Part shown: positions 12,501-25,700 of the stretch, in pieces | How positions within the stretch are numbered: position 1 is the first letter of the stretch | Layout of the letters: each line of letters starts with the position of its first letter | From: Hofstenia miamia | Lineage: Eukaryota; Xenacoelomorpha; Acoela; Hofsteniidae | Reading direction: 5' to 3' | NCBI GenBank assembly: GCA_900660155.1 | Contig: CABFPE010000213.1 | Span: forward strand, 831,820-895,819 | DNA: 64,000 nt | Notes under the pieces: model-generated | The model's input: only the letters and a program-made list of their open reading frames with translations | Told to the model about the DNA's origin: nothing | Database searches by the model: none | Made by a program: the position numbers and the translations under genes

Positions 12501-13744
12501 CGCAACGGTGTACCGTGGTATTACCGCACAGCAGTCATCTCTAGATGGAAAGAGAGTTATTTGATAATCAAATTAAAAGAATCAAACAATCAATTGTTAA
12601 CCTGCTATGTCAATTATTAACCCACCTTGCCCGCATTTACGGAATTAAAAATAGCGGATACTCAGGCTTCACGAATTCAAGGCAAATAAGTGTTCAAAAA
12701 CCACATTTGTGCAATAGGATTCTTGGATCCAATTAGCAATTTTCCATGCTATTAAACTCATTGTGTTGCACACCAAAAATCGTTCCATAATTCAGCAAGA
12801 TATGATAACTTTTTCCGATATTATTGGTGACCGATTTTACCAACTCAGACCCAATTATCAATGAAACTTACCACTCATGATCCCGTACTTCATGGAAATT
12901 GAAAAAATTCAAAGGTGGATTGCGTTGGGAATAAATGGGATTACCGGGATCATGAGAACCGACCACAGATGGGCTTAGCGAACTAGGAGGGTTAACAATC
13001 AATTAATCGAACGGCCCTAGATGGAAGTGGACCTAAACTGATATTACTAACAATAAAGGTAAATGAAAAATCGTTTTCTTAACTGCATGCAAAATTCATA
13101 CTAACGAAAGAACTGTATGAATGACAATACAATGTTTTGACAGGCTGAAGATTTCGCAATACAAACAAAAGTACTGCTGTTGTAGTGTTTGAGGAATGAC
13201 TCAGCGATAATATCTTAATATTTATACAGTAAAACTGCTACCAAGACAAATACCGCGGCAAGCAGAAACCAAATTGGGAATCAGCAAATATGTCAAATTG
13301 AATCATGACAAGCGATTTGTCTTGAAATCTCATTGGAGACCAACAACAATAAACGAATGGCAGAGTTTTCAGTTAATTAACCAACCGAAAGCATTAATTT
13401 AATTAAAATCATTTCTAGCATTGTTGAATTAGACAGGAAGAAGCAAACTTAAATTAGGCAATTCAACTTCGCGCAATTTTAAAAAGTTATTGCAGAATGA
13501 TAGATTTTGTGCAGCGATGCGTGTGTGATAGTCACCAGCATGAAGCTTTAAATGATTAAATTCTCAACAATTTTAATTAAATTTAGAGTAACATTTAACT
13601 TTTGAATTTAATCTCAATTTGAAATGTCATTAGCAACAGCAGCGTGATTAAACTTTTGAAAAAAGGGCAATTACTGAGTACAGAATGGATTGGGGTGAAG
13701 GAAAGAAAACAAAGATTGCCATTAATTTCAGTTAAATCCATTAC

Positions 13745-13780
<36 letters not shown>

Positions 13781-16700
13781 ATCACGGATAGATTAGTATT
13801 ACTTACAAACTATAGCCAATGGTCCACAATTTTAATCAAACATTTTCAAATCAGCTTTCGAGTACATAAAATTTGAAATTGGAAGAAGCATTAATTCAAA
13901 ATCTAAAAATTTTTTTAATAAGGCATGAGCGACAGTAAAAACTATAATGTTGCATTTGTGATATGCAAGGGGAAAAATCAAAACAAGTTTCACTAACTAT
14001 CTAATTACATATATGGACATTATCTAGATTGAACCTTTAAAAAAGACGCAATTTTTGAGATGAACTCGGTGGCGAATTCTAAGCACATAAATGCTACACT
14101 TTAAGAAAAACGTAGTAGTAAATGAAACAGACAATGTTATTAATTTAGTGATAAAAGGTTTTGTTTTAAGACATGATTTAAAACAAACAATCCTGTAGAG
14201 TACAAATACAAAGATATATCTGAAACTACAACCGGTTGTAAGCCATAAACTGTGCAAATCAAAATAAGATCTTGCACAATTAGAGTTGTTCAACCAAACA
14301 GTTGTTATTTGTTGAAGTAACTAGACCTAAATACAGCAATTTTCTCCCTAAAAACTTGTCAAATCATTTATTTTTTATTTTAAAATTTTCATAACATAGA
14401 AGTCTACAAAATCGTTGATAATTAAAGGAAAATTGTAGCGTGGTAATAGATTCCATGTCTAAATGGAAATAAGTGAAAGTATCGATATGAAAAACAGTCT
14501 CACAGCAACTAAAATAAACGGACACTTTTATTGCAAAATCAAACAACAAAAAAACAACGCTGATACTTGAGACATATTTCCTTAAATGACGTCAGAAAAC
14601 TATTAATTGCACTTTCTTTGTATTTCAAAAAATTTTATTCGAAAAGTACTTTTGCATCATTATTGAATCACCCAAAAGTTAACAAGTAATTTAACATAAA
14701 TTTTTTAGGTATTTATTAACAGAATTTGAAAAACAATGTAAATAGATATTGAAAACAAGACCAAAAAATCAAAAATATTAGATGACAAAAAATTAGTAAA
14801 TGAGGAAATTCAACAGCAATAAGTCAGAAACCAGTATTAATTGGGGGCAACCTTTTAGCCTTAAACTGACTAGGAATTTTTTTAAATATTTTATAGCTAC
14901 ATTAAACAACTTTAAACATTCTCACACCAATAAAGGTATCGAAAATCAGAAAGCACCACTGGATAGAGAATGGTCTCCTCCTCTTTCATTTTACGGCAGA
15001 CCGCTTTCTAACTAAAAACCAAATAGCACAGGCTACTTGTTATAGACATCCTGATTGCCTCAACATTAGGAATGTTGAGGACTTAAAACTTTCTTAAAAA
15101 ATTCGAATTTTCAATGAAAAATTAATCTTTTCAAATAATTCAGCCACAGCAATACACTTTTGTATACATTTCGAACAGTATGTTAGAGCATGTCGACCAA
15201 TAATTGAGGCCATATTTCAGAAATCCCAAAACATAATAGGCTTGGACAAAACCGTTTGAAAATTTGGAAAAACAATGTGTCTTTTATAAAGTTCATAGGA
15301 ACTTAAGGTAAAGAAGAAAATGAGAAACTAGTATTGCTCAACAAATATTTAACCCTGAATTTCTTTTGGCCAAAAATTAATAGCCACGAAGCATACAATT
15401 TCATAGAAATCAAGCAAATTCTATAAAAATCATTGTATTGTGTAGTATAACACTAGTGAGATATTCCTATTAACACTTGACTGGCGAAATAACAAGAAAT
15501 ACTGAAGTTGAAAGGAAAAGCTCTTTTATAATTAAAACGCAATTCCGAATTCTATTCAATAAGTTTATTGAAAAAGTAGGCGGTTGGTAAAATGCACTAT
15601 TTCCGGAATTGAAAAGTGAGCGTACATAGTGAGTGATAATTTGAAGCGCGTTTCATTTACATGATGACATTGAATGCAAGTACGTCTTCAAAAAAATGCA
15701 TGGTAGCAATAATTAGATTTGTGGAAATTTATTTGAAACGGAAAAGTGATTGCATAAATGTTGATTGGATTTTTCGATATTGATTCTCGGTTATCAACAC
15801 ACTAAAAACATTATATTTTTAGCAAAATTCAATTTTATGTCTCATTACTAAATGCATTTTACTGCTACTATATCCAGGCGCGCCCTTAGATTTTTAAATG
15901 GGCTGAGAAATTAAAAAAATTGATATAAAGGCAATCACTGAATGACATTGTTGATGATTTAGACATTTTTGAGAAACCAAAAAATCAAGATAAATTCAAT
16001 CATGTTTCTACGTAACTAGAAACATTTTTTGACAGAAGTATCATCCACGGAAGATTGAATGACTGCTAATCAACGAATTCCATTGTCTCTATTAATTGTA
16101 AATTCAATATTTTACTAACATGTAAACTACGGTTTGATAAACGAAATTATATGCACTGACTTCACACACATGCTAATTAGTTCTAAATGAATTGGTTTAG
16201 TCACATTTTTAAATAGTTTTCTCCAGGCATATTAAGACATTTGGAAATACTTGTATGTTGACACACTATAGGTAAAAAGTTTCTCTGTTATAGAGATAAT
16301 TTATGATAAAAATTATTCATGAGTTTGATATTAATTTGAAGTAATGGGTAAAATTGTTTCCTTCTATTTTTAATGCTAAATAAATGTAGGCACATTTCCA
16401 CATTTATTTTTCCAAAAATTGATGATGCCACAAAAATTCATTTGCATATAAATTCGAAACCAATAAATGATTTTTTTTGAAAATTTGAAAAATTATAGTT
16501 CAAAGGTGTATTTTTCACTGTGCCAAAGCTAATTTTCTATCTTTAATAGTACGTTATTGAAATTTCCTACCTAACTGTGTTTAGGATTAATCCGTTCTTG
16601 TTCTTACTCAACATTTATTATTGGCCTAATTTTTTATAAAACCTTATTTTTCGATAGAATGCACAACATACAAATTTTGTCAATAACATTGCAATGATTT

Positions 16701-19700
16701 GGTATTATACGATAATTCACAAAATTTGCAGTGCCTAATAAAATATAGATATTCTGCGGGAAATGTTTGTGTCAGTCGCTAAGGGATCGAAATTGTAGAT
16801 GTTTGCAAGATATAATCGACATTTAATTTCGATTCAACAGGAAATCCTCATTCAGAATGAAAACATTGAATAACTGAGTGGTTAGCCTAGCCAACAAACG
16901 CAAACTAATGCGTTTTATAGTTGATTACCACTATAAACCTGCTGTTCATTTACATTTAAACATTTCACGCCTGCTACTTTGAATAACAGAAGAATGCAAA
17001 AGACAACTTACTCATGAAAGTAACCACCGCTTAGACTTCTCAAGCTTAGCTCACTTCAAGTAACTTCAAATAACAGTATACTTTATCTGAAATTGAATAT
17101 TACTGTCAAACTACAAAGCCTTGTTTTTCAAGTCAAATTTCACATTGATACACAACATGATTATTGATAAAAAAATGAAATGATCATTTGGATTTATAAT
17201 CGTTTGAAAGATCCTATAACGATTTTTAGGGAAAATGAAAATATACTATAATGCCAAACATTGGAAAATAGTGAAAATTGTATTTGTCATTTATATCATG
17301 CTTTAACCCCAATTTCCCCAAGGATGACATATGTAGTTTTTGAAACTTCTCTATCATCTCAAGCATTGTGTTTATACAACGCTCGAACAAAATGCTCTCA
17401 TGATTTTTTTGGAATTTCACATTTCACCCTATTTATCCACTAGACTACATTTGTAGTTTCGCCGTAGAACAGCTGAAATGATGAGTGTCAATATGTACAG
17501 AAACCGAAGTGCGATAGAGTACAGAACTGACACGTGACCGGAAACCATACAAGTAAAAATAAGCTCAAATGTACATGTTAGATTTTCTTACACCGTACAA
17601 AACGAGATAAACCAAATGACTATTTATATTAGCAAGGTCTGTCTGTGGCTCAGATTTACGACTTGATAAAGACGTATTCTTATCAGTGAAAATTGCAAGT
17701 TTACTTATTGTGTTTTGAAAAGTGACGGTAAGTCACTTCGTGTTCAATAAAATTTATTCGTTGTTTCTTAGTACGCTGTTTCAAAATGAGAAAGTGAAAG
17801 GCACATCAGTATTTGAACATACATGGTGTCGCAGATTTGCTGGCTTGTTCAGAGTCAAATGCTGACAGTGATGAAGAAAACATGGAGATAAGTGCTGAAG
17901 ACGTTGCAATTAATAAAGACTGCCACCGAAGACTAGATATTTCATCCTAGTCTTAGAATACAGGTTTATTATGTGTCCAGTGACGGAAAAATTGCTGTTA
18001 TTTACAACGACGAGATTGATTCTACATAGGCCGAATTGTGTTGTGGTAAATTAGATATTGTACGACGATAAACAATCTTCCCTACAACCTTCTCTTACTG
18101 CGTCAACATCTTTTATTTGTAAATGAGTAATTTTAATAAATCATACAACATTACATTGTGATAAAGTTGAGATGTTTTTTGAAACATTAAAACCTAAATA
18201 TCTTAATCTTAACAGTTCCAACATCAGAACTATGTGGCAAAAATCGACACGAGTCTTCAAAACATTTATAGATACAACGGAATTTAAAAAAATCCGACAA
18301 GGTGTCTTTTTCAGATACATTGGCGACCAGGCGAATGGGATTTTTGACAACATTATGTGGTCCTCACTATGTCAGCAACCTTAGAACACGGGAGAAGAAC
18401 TGAAAGTTCGGCATAGTCCAAAATAGCCTAATCCACGAAAGAATCAGGCTTACTATTGAAGACCGAACGAAGCAGCATTTTCAAAATTTGATACTGTGTA
18501 AGAAAAGAACTGGGAAAAATGGTCAAAATGAAAAAAATGACGACCGTTAAGACATTTGGGATTTGTTCGGATTAAATCTGCAAAAGCGCGACAATACTTC
18601 GTGCTATCTTACAATTGATAAGCAATGAATTTCATTTTTAGGCCTGGATATGTATGTATGCTGTCAAGCCGGTGATATAGAGTGAAAATATTTTAGTTGA
18701 AAGACTTCAAAATTTGGATTTACTCTTGATTGCTAGATTTACAGTGGCAAGAGTGAAACGTGAAGTTGAATTCGGTTATTTCAACACCATTCGCAACATA
18801 TACATTTACAGACACCCACCTCATGCAATCTCATTATCAATCGTCTGCAAAATGGTCAGACGGGAACAGGGAAAATTCCAATATAAAAATTGTATGAAGC
18901 CATCAATCGTCTGTGGATGATTTCCTACATTCGGAAGAGGAATACATTGGTAATGGTCTTTCCTCGTCACATTGTTCAACAAAACCCGATGATGGTATTA
19001 GACAAATACAAGCAAAGAAGATACTGAATATATGGATAGTAGGCTCCACAATTTTTCCTGCAAGATAAAGAAGAGATACTATGCTGGATGCATAGATGTT
19101 GAACTCTTCTGTGCGATTAACGATTACACTTTATCAAAACGTTTAGCAAAGCAGTACAGGTCAATTGACAAGGGACAACATCCAGCCTAACAAGAACTGC
19201 TCCAATGTACTAGCTCAAACTAAAAGTGCTTTTTTCTAGTTCTCAAGCTTTCACGTGTACATGTCCAAGAAAATGCCGTGTTTTCTCAAGTCTACGAGAA
19301 ACAAATGTCAGCCTTGCAACGTACCAGTATGTTTTTCTAGCAAAGTTAGTTTTTCATAGCAAATCATGTTACAATTCCGCTCGAGATCTACATGCCTAAA
19401 ACTTCAAATATAAATGTACAATATAAATGTACATATTTCAGTAACACTTGTTGGAATTAACGATATGAAAAACTCATTATTGCAGTAGTTGATTTATGGC
19501 CTTCATTTATATTTGGTTTTACAATACAAAGAAATTCATTGTGTACTAGAGCATTCAGTTTGTTTATTGGGTCTATAGAAGGTTTTCATTTAGAAAATAC
19601 TTATAATGTAAGTAATAGATTGACGCACACAAATGTCTTCAATATTCATACATTCTGACGTAAAACATTTTTCAAATATCAAAATTATCGAACATTTTTG

Positions 19701-22700
19701 TAGCAGGCCTAGTAATGACATTGAGGGCGTCTTACAAGTAATAAGCATATATTTTCAATGTTGGATAATTACCTCCATTCAAATCAAGAATAGATAACTC
19801 AATTTGATAAAAAGACTACATTTGTAGTCTGCTAGGCAAATTCGGGTTACACAAACCATGTTATTTGCTATAATATAATACAATGCTTAGCAAAAAACAA
19901 AAATTTATACAATTAATTCTTTTAGTATATTTATTCCAAGAATGTGTATGTCAGGAATCTTTTATACCTCTTTTGCATCAATTTTGTAATATGCAAGACT
20001 GAAAAAAAAATTACGAAAATTGTGTACATTCTGATTTCGTAGTGGTTGAGTTTGCGAGCCTTTGAAGTGCTTTCTGTAAAATAGATTGAGTGGAGGAAAC
20101 TTTTCAAATTGTATTGTTTTTATAGTATTTATGGTGCCACACTATATCGTATGATTGACACTATGCGGCTGTGGCTAAAATCTTGATTTTTCTTAGTCGG
20201 GATTGTTTCAAATTGAGCATATCTAGGCCAGTAACATGTGGGTAAATAAGCTTTGAAAATGAATTTTCGTTCTTCAATGGGGAAAACACTGATATAAAAA
20301 TGAAAGAGAGTTTTAAATATAAACAATCTTCAAAATTACAAAGCTGTGCTTATCAACATTTAGCCAACTTCAAATTTCAATGCATCCAGGATCGACATTA
20401 ATTTAATCTAGGAAATGAATTAGCGATATAATTTTAAGCCTTGATTGGTGAAAATATGCTCATTTGCTCTTAGAAACGTTGAAATATAGAGCCAGATCCT
20501 AAACGTGAGGCAGTAAATATATTTTTGAAAGCATCAAATGCTGTCATTGGAATTGTACAAACTAAGGAAAAAAACGTGAAATATCTTCGGCATACCGCAA
20601 CATACAGTGATTATTGAATTTCTGATAAACGAAATTTATCCTAATGAGTAGAATAGCAAATAAACAGGGGTATCTTCAGGGGCAGCGACAGAAGTAAATA
20701 GGTTGACATTCATCAACTAGGTATAAAACTCACCATAGAATAAAACATTTGCGATGTAATGATTTCACTGCTAATGGTAAATCATTTTTACTTTTTTGAC
20801 ATATTGCTTTCATTACACCTTGATTATGATAGTTACGTGACAGAGGAATAACCTTCGTTTGAGTTTAACTAAAACTTAAGAGACCATTTTTTAGTAAAAA
20901 TACTAGTTTTTTAATTGATATTCTTAGATTCGTAATATAAATGCAATATTTAAAATTAAACAGGCATTGCTCAAAGTGACAAAATATTAACCAACCCGAA
21001 AAAATTAATGTTTCACCTTGCAATATAACACCATGCTACATGAAGGTAAGAATAAAATGTTAAGTAGTTTGAAGCACACACGATACCTTGCACATTTTGG
21101 GGTTTACAATTATTTTTGTTAAACCTCGAATAACCATTAACAAATTTAGAAATGATAAATGAAGTTCAACGCACACATAAACAAGCATTTATCCTTCTTT
21201 TACGACAGTTTCAGGGAATTACATCTAAAGTATTTTCATGAAATAAAGTCACATTGTTCTCTGACCAACACTAATTGCGGTAGTTCGTTCATTTAGAATT
21301 TCCCATTTATGTTGCTAAATACAGCGTAGTTGATTTTCATAACCTTTTTCAAAAATACACCTGCATGCAGAAATGCAACAAGAGTAATATTTTTTTCATC
21401 ACAACCAGTTTTTCAAACAAATTCGAAAAATTGAAAGAAAAATAATCAAAGAAAACCGAAAAATATATATTCTTGATCGAGCATATTTTCCAATCTACAA
21501 CTATATCTACAGGATGAAACACTAACAAACTTATTCGTGGTCAAATTGCTTACAGATTTGAAATGAATGGAGCGAATAAATATTTTATGTTATGTTCTTA
21601 ACTTGCTAATAATTTCATAAAAAATTAAGTGCATGCAGACATACTTCATAACGAGAAATGAAATCCCAACTAACCTTGTGAATGGAGTTCCTCCAACAGT
21701 GGCATGACTGTCAATGATTTTGTAAGGTCTTCTTTTGTAGTAGGTATCTGGACGTATTCAGGAGAACGGCAATGTTTTTGAACGACCCAGCTAAAATCAA
21801 GCATTCAGTAATGCATTACAAATTTCAATATGATTGTAGTGAGAAATATGGTCCTGATTACGAGTTGAGACTCTATAATTTATCAAAATTTTAAACTTAT
21901 TCAAAATTAAATGGTTGCAATTTCGATAGTTCTGGATTATACTGAAGCAATTCAAGCTTAAGCTTGCCTTAAAGCCAATAGAGGTTTTGATTTAAGAATA
22001 TTGAATAGCTAGGATTTCGAAAATTTTTTGCACGTTATGACAATATGCTATATACTTACAGATCATGTGTCACAATAGGTGATATTCTTTATGGATAAGG
22101 TGGGTTATCGATAACTTATTGAATAGATGAAATAGGTAATTGACATTTTATCTGTGACTTACTAGCATTTCAAATATTGTGAAAATTTCAAATTATGTCT
22201 ATACAAGAACAATTAATTCTTAAGTTGAAATTCTTGTTTCGCTTTTATCTTACGTAGAAGTGGTGAATAACTCATGTAAAATTTAAAATTTGAACATAGT
22301 GTACTTAGTTTATACCATAAATCATCATCTCTCAGCGCAACTCGAGATCCTAAAATGAGTCTATAAATTAGATTTATGGCTTATAACCTGACAGCACTAA
22401 GTAAAACAAAGCTGAGATGATTAAGTTCTAAATAATTTTAGGGTTGATAAGAAGTTGACACTGCCTCACGAAGAGATAAAACACCAAACAGAAAAGACGA
22501 GAGTAGAAGCACATCCAAACTTCATAATATATTCGACAAATCTCCATACACGCGTAGTTGGCTCATTTTAAAAGTGATTGCATTCAGAACATTGTTGGAA
22601 AAATAAGTGAAATGATAATTAAAAATGATAACAATTCGTGGGACCAAATCATCGGATAAAAGTAGAATATACATGTCTTCCACTTTTGAGGAAGTTAAAA

Positions 22701-25700
22701 CCAATAAATTCCCTCTAACATACAAATATCTAATCTAGGATTTGCTAGCGTTTTATAATGCATTCACTATTCTCAATTAAACGCGTTCCTAATATTCAAA
22801 AAATTATTCTTAGAAATAGGCACGATGTTCAATTGCTAACATGGAGGTGTATTGCATGTCTACATATGTTGGAATTAAATAAAATTTTTGTTTGAATATA
22901 AAACTTAAAGCCATTTGAACATATATAATGTAGTAAGTTGTGGCAGATGGTCAATACAATTGGATAAATTCCAAAACTACAAAAACGTCAAAAACAACGG
23001 TTTGAAGTGTCTAAAAACATTGAAGGATTTCACGAAGAGAGACTTTTCCGCTAAGATGTGCAGAATCCGTAAGGAATTTCCGACATTTTAATAGCTATGC
23101 ATAAACTTTGATAACAGAGTGTAATCTGCAATCAATTGTTTTTAAGCCCTCTAGTAATAACTTCAACTTCGACGAGGAAGCAACACACCAGGATATTTTT
23201 ATCTCTGCAAATAATACTTATCATTGATTTATAAAATTATTCAGAGCACTGAAAAGCCAATTAAGGTATAAAGCTAAAAGTTATACTATTTAACAAAAAT
23301 AGGCGTAACTTTGAAACCACACCTAATCAAATTTAACATTATTTACCTTCAAGGTATATGAAATATAAAGAAAAATATAGACTAAACAAAGTGCATCCAA
23401 AATCTGGAATCATATGTAGTAGGCAATCAAAAGTTTCGAACATGAATAACGGATAGCTGGTTTGTCATAATGATATTACTTCATGAGAATTAAAACATAA
23501 AAAATATTTTAACAATATTGGGAAGGCAGTGTGGAAATATCAACTTGAGTAAATCTTAATAAATAAAACAGATACAAAAGAAGCCAACGAATGTCTTGAA
23601 ACCACTTACTAGCAGCTGATATTCCTAGCCATCAATAACTTCATTTAGTGTGTTTAGTTATTTTCGCATCTACAAAAGCTTGCATTACAAAGTTAATTTG
23701 AAGTAGTGAAGCTTAGAATGTATCAATGTTAATGGCATTGCACATATAGTAACGGAAATATAATAAACACAATTTAAAAATCAATTACATTGGGATAATT
23801 TATCCTCGGTTCTTCTAGAAGAAATAATACCGAGGCAATTTAAAAGTACTCTTTGGATTAGACATGAGAATTGAAATTCTGTAATAAATACACAAATCAG
23901 CAAGGCAACCTTAGTGAACAGTTAAAAAACTGAATAAATCTGAGCTATCGGTAAAGAATGTCTGACTTCCAATTTGTAGAAAGCACATTTAGCAAGTATG
24001 CGCAATCTAACGAATATATAAAAAATAGAACATTGTCTGCAACAAAATTCATTGAGAAATTAAATTGAATAGATTACCAAACGGATATCCATTGAAATTC
24101 CATATATATACAAAGTTTCTATATTATAAATTTGAAGTAAATTGAACTCAAATTCATGCTTTTTATTGACAAAACCGCAGGATGTGAGGTTAAATTACGC
24201 TGCAATCAAACCTCCACATTGTTAGCAAATGCCAAAAGCGCTATCAATAAAATGGGGATATTCCAACTTGCTATTACAAGCTACAATTTCAAATGCAATT
24301 CATTTACAGACATTAACTCAAAGAAAACAAACAGGAAACACGAGTACCGACACAACAAAAAATTAAGTACGTACGCCTAACACAATCGATAAGTCACTTA
24401 AAATCATATTTACTTTAATGTCATTGAAAACAAGAAATATAATTTTTTGACATATGTCTTGAACATTAAAAGTACAAAATTTTTGTACTACGTGATGTAA
24501 ACCTGTTCAAATTTGGAATTTAAAACTATATTTTAAAAATCATACGGTTGATGTTTGACTTCCTGCAAGGAAAGTCGAACTTTAGGGTCTTTCTCCAACA
24601 TTCCAGATAATAATTGGTGAAGACGAGGCGACACATCATCTGGTATAATAACTGGCAGTTTGACAATATTTTCAAAGAGTTTATAAATGTTGTCTCCTTC
24701 GAAAGGATATTTTGAAGTTGTGATATTATATCTAAATTCATGAATTTGACAATGTAATTCTGACATTAAGCATAAAGGCAACAGCAAAATTGGTAGTGGG
24801 GATCACATTGGCTAAACAGCTATTCATACATCATAAAAATTTTTTAACCACAAAAAATAAACTGGCCGGTATACGTAATAGCAATGATGTTTACTGAATC
24901 AAGAAAACAAATCTCACAAAAAGAACTTAGTAGCGAGCTATTTTTATTGATTGGGTTAAATTTAAACATTTGATGTTACAGATGCATCCATTTCAAAAAA
25001 TGAACATCAATTTGGGCATTAAAAACCCCATATAAGTTACAAGTTGACTTGCCAATAATTTCATCCTTGAATATGTTAAACAAGTGTAATTCAATAAAAG
25101 TGAGAATGAAATAAGCTGTTGATACAGAGAATTTCGACAATAATCGCAAAATAACATACAGTGTGACCCCGGAGCACCAAATGTCGACTTTAAATCCAGA
25201 GAAGTTGATGTTATCACCACTGGCTATTTCGGGAGGTTGAAAGGCTGGAGATCCTTGGCTGATGTAACATGTGTCATCAATAGAAAAACGATCTAATTGC
25301 TAAAAATTAAAGCGGTCAACTGATTAACCCAGTATAATTGGACAAGAGTTTCAATGGCGAAAGTAATGATTAGAGCAACCAGAATATTAATATAGCGTGA
25401 AATTATGCTAACATATACAAAATATTTACTTTTTGTTAACTTACTAAAAATAATTTTAAAATACTAGAAAAATTTTTATTTGAAAAATTGTAATAAAAAC
25501 CAATATACATATCTACATTTTCAGGCAAAAATTTTTTTCTTTAGATTTGAGTTTTTTTAACAAATGGGTCATATTTGTCCCGCAAAATAAACTACATTGC
25601 GGAATCACTTAGGCAGTGTATTGGAAAGATTGAATGTGTCATGCCGAATATAAATTCATTTCTTTCGTGTTAGACAAAACAAATTGTGTGTACCGATGAA

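Larger units (their letters stand above)
3675..21674 (-). other. STK11: STK11 intron 6, about 18.0 kb
   Basis: Bounded by the donor GTTAG (21674) and acceptor CCTAG (3675), entering and leaving at phase 1. It houses a mariner remnant, three small hAT-type elements, an (ATT)n tract and a piggyBac-like element. Between these (3675-4430, 5000-5766, 6243-9087, 9448-12087, 12552-13740, 13785-17420, 19851-21674) I see only AT-rich unique-looking DNA. No coding exon could be supported, though I looked for the human DDIIYTQDFTVPG-type segment. Confidence 0.75.

Noticed and set aside
13741-13781. Possible coding role of the ATT run
   Set aside because: Plain microsatellite in an intron.
20129-20326. 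Minus-strand open frame in intron 6 as an STK11 exon
   Set aside because: No similarity to LKB1 tails, no usable acceptor and donor in the required phase.
24533-24545. TAA at 24533 as the true STK11 stop
   Set aside because: A donor at the human-conserved position precedes it, and an exon with the expected tail motif and phase lies at 21790.
24742-24787. ATG-started extension of STK11 exon 5
   Set aside because: It runs across the acceptor into intron 4 and has no similarity to the kinase.
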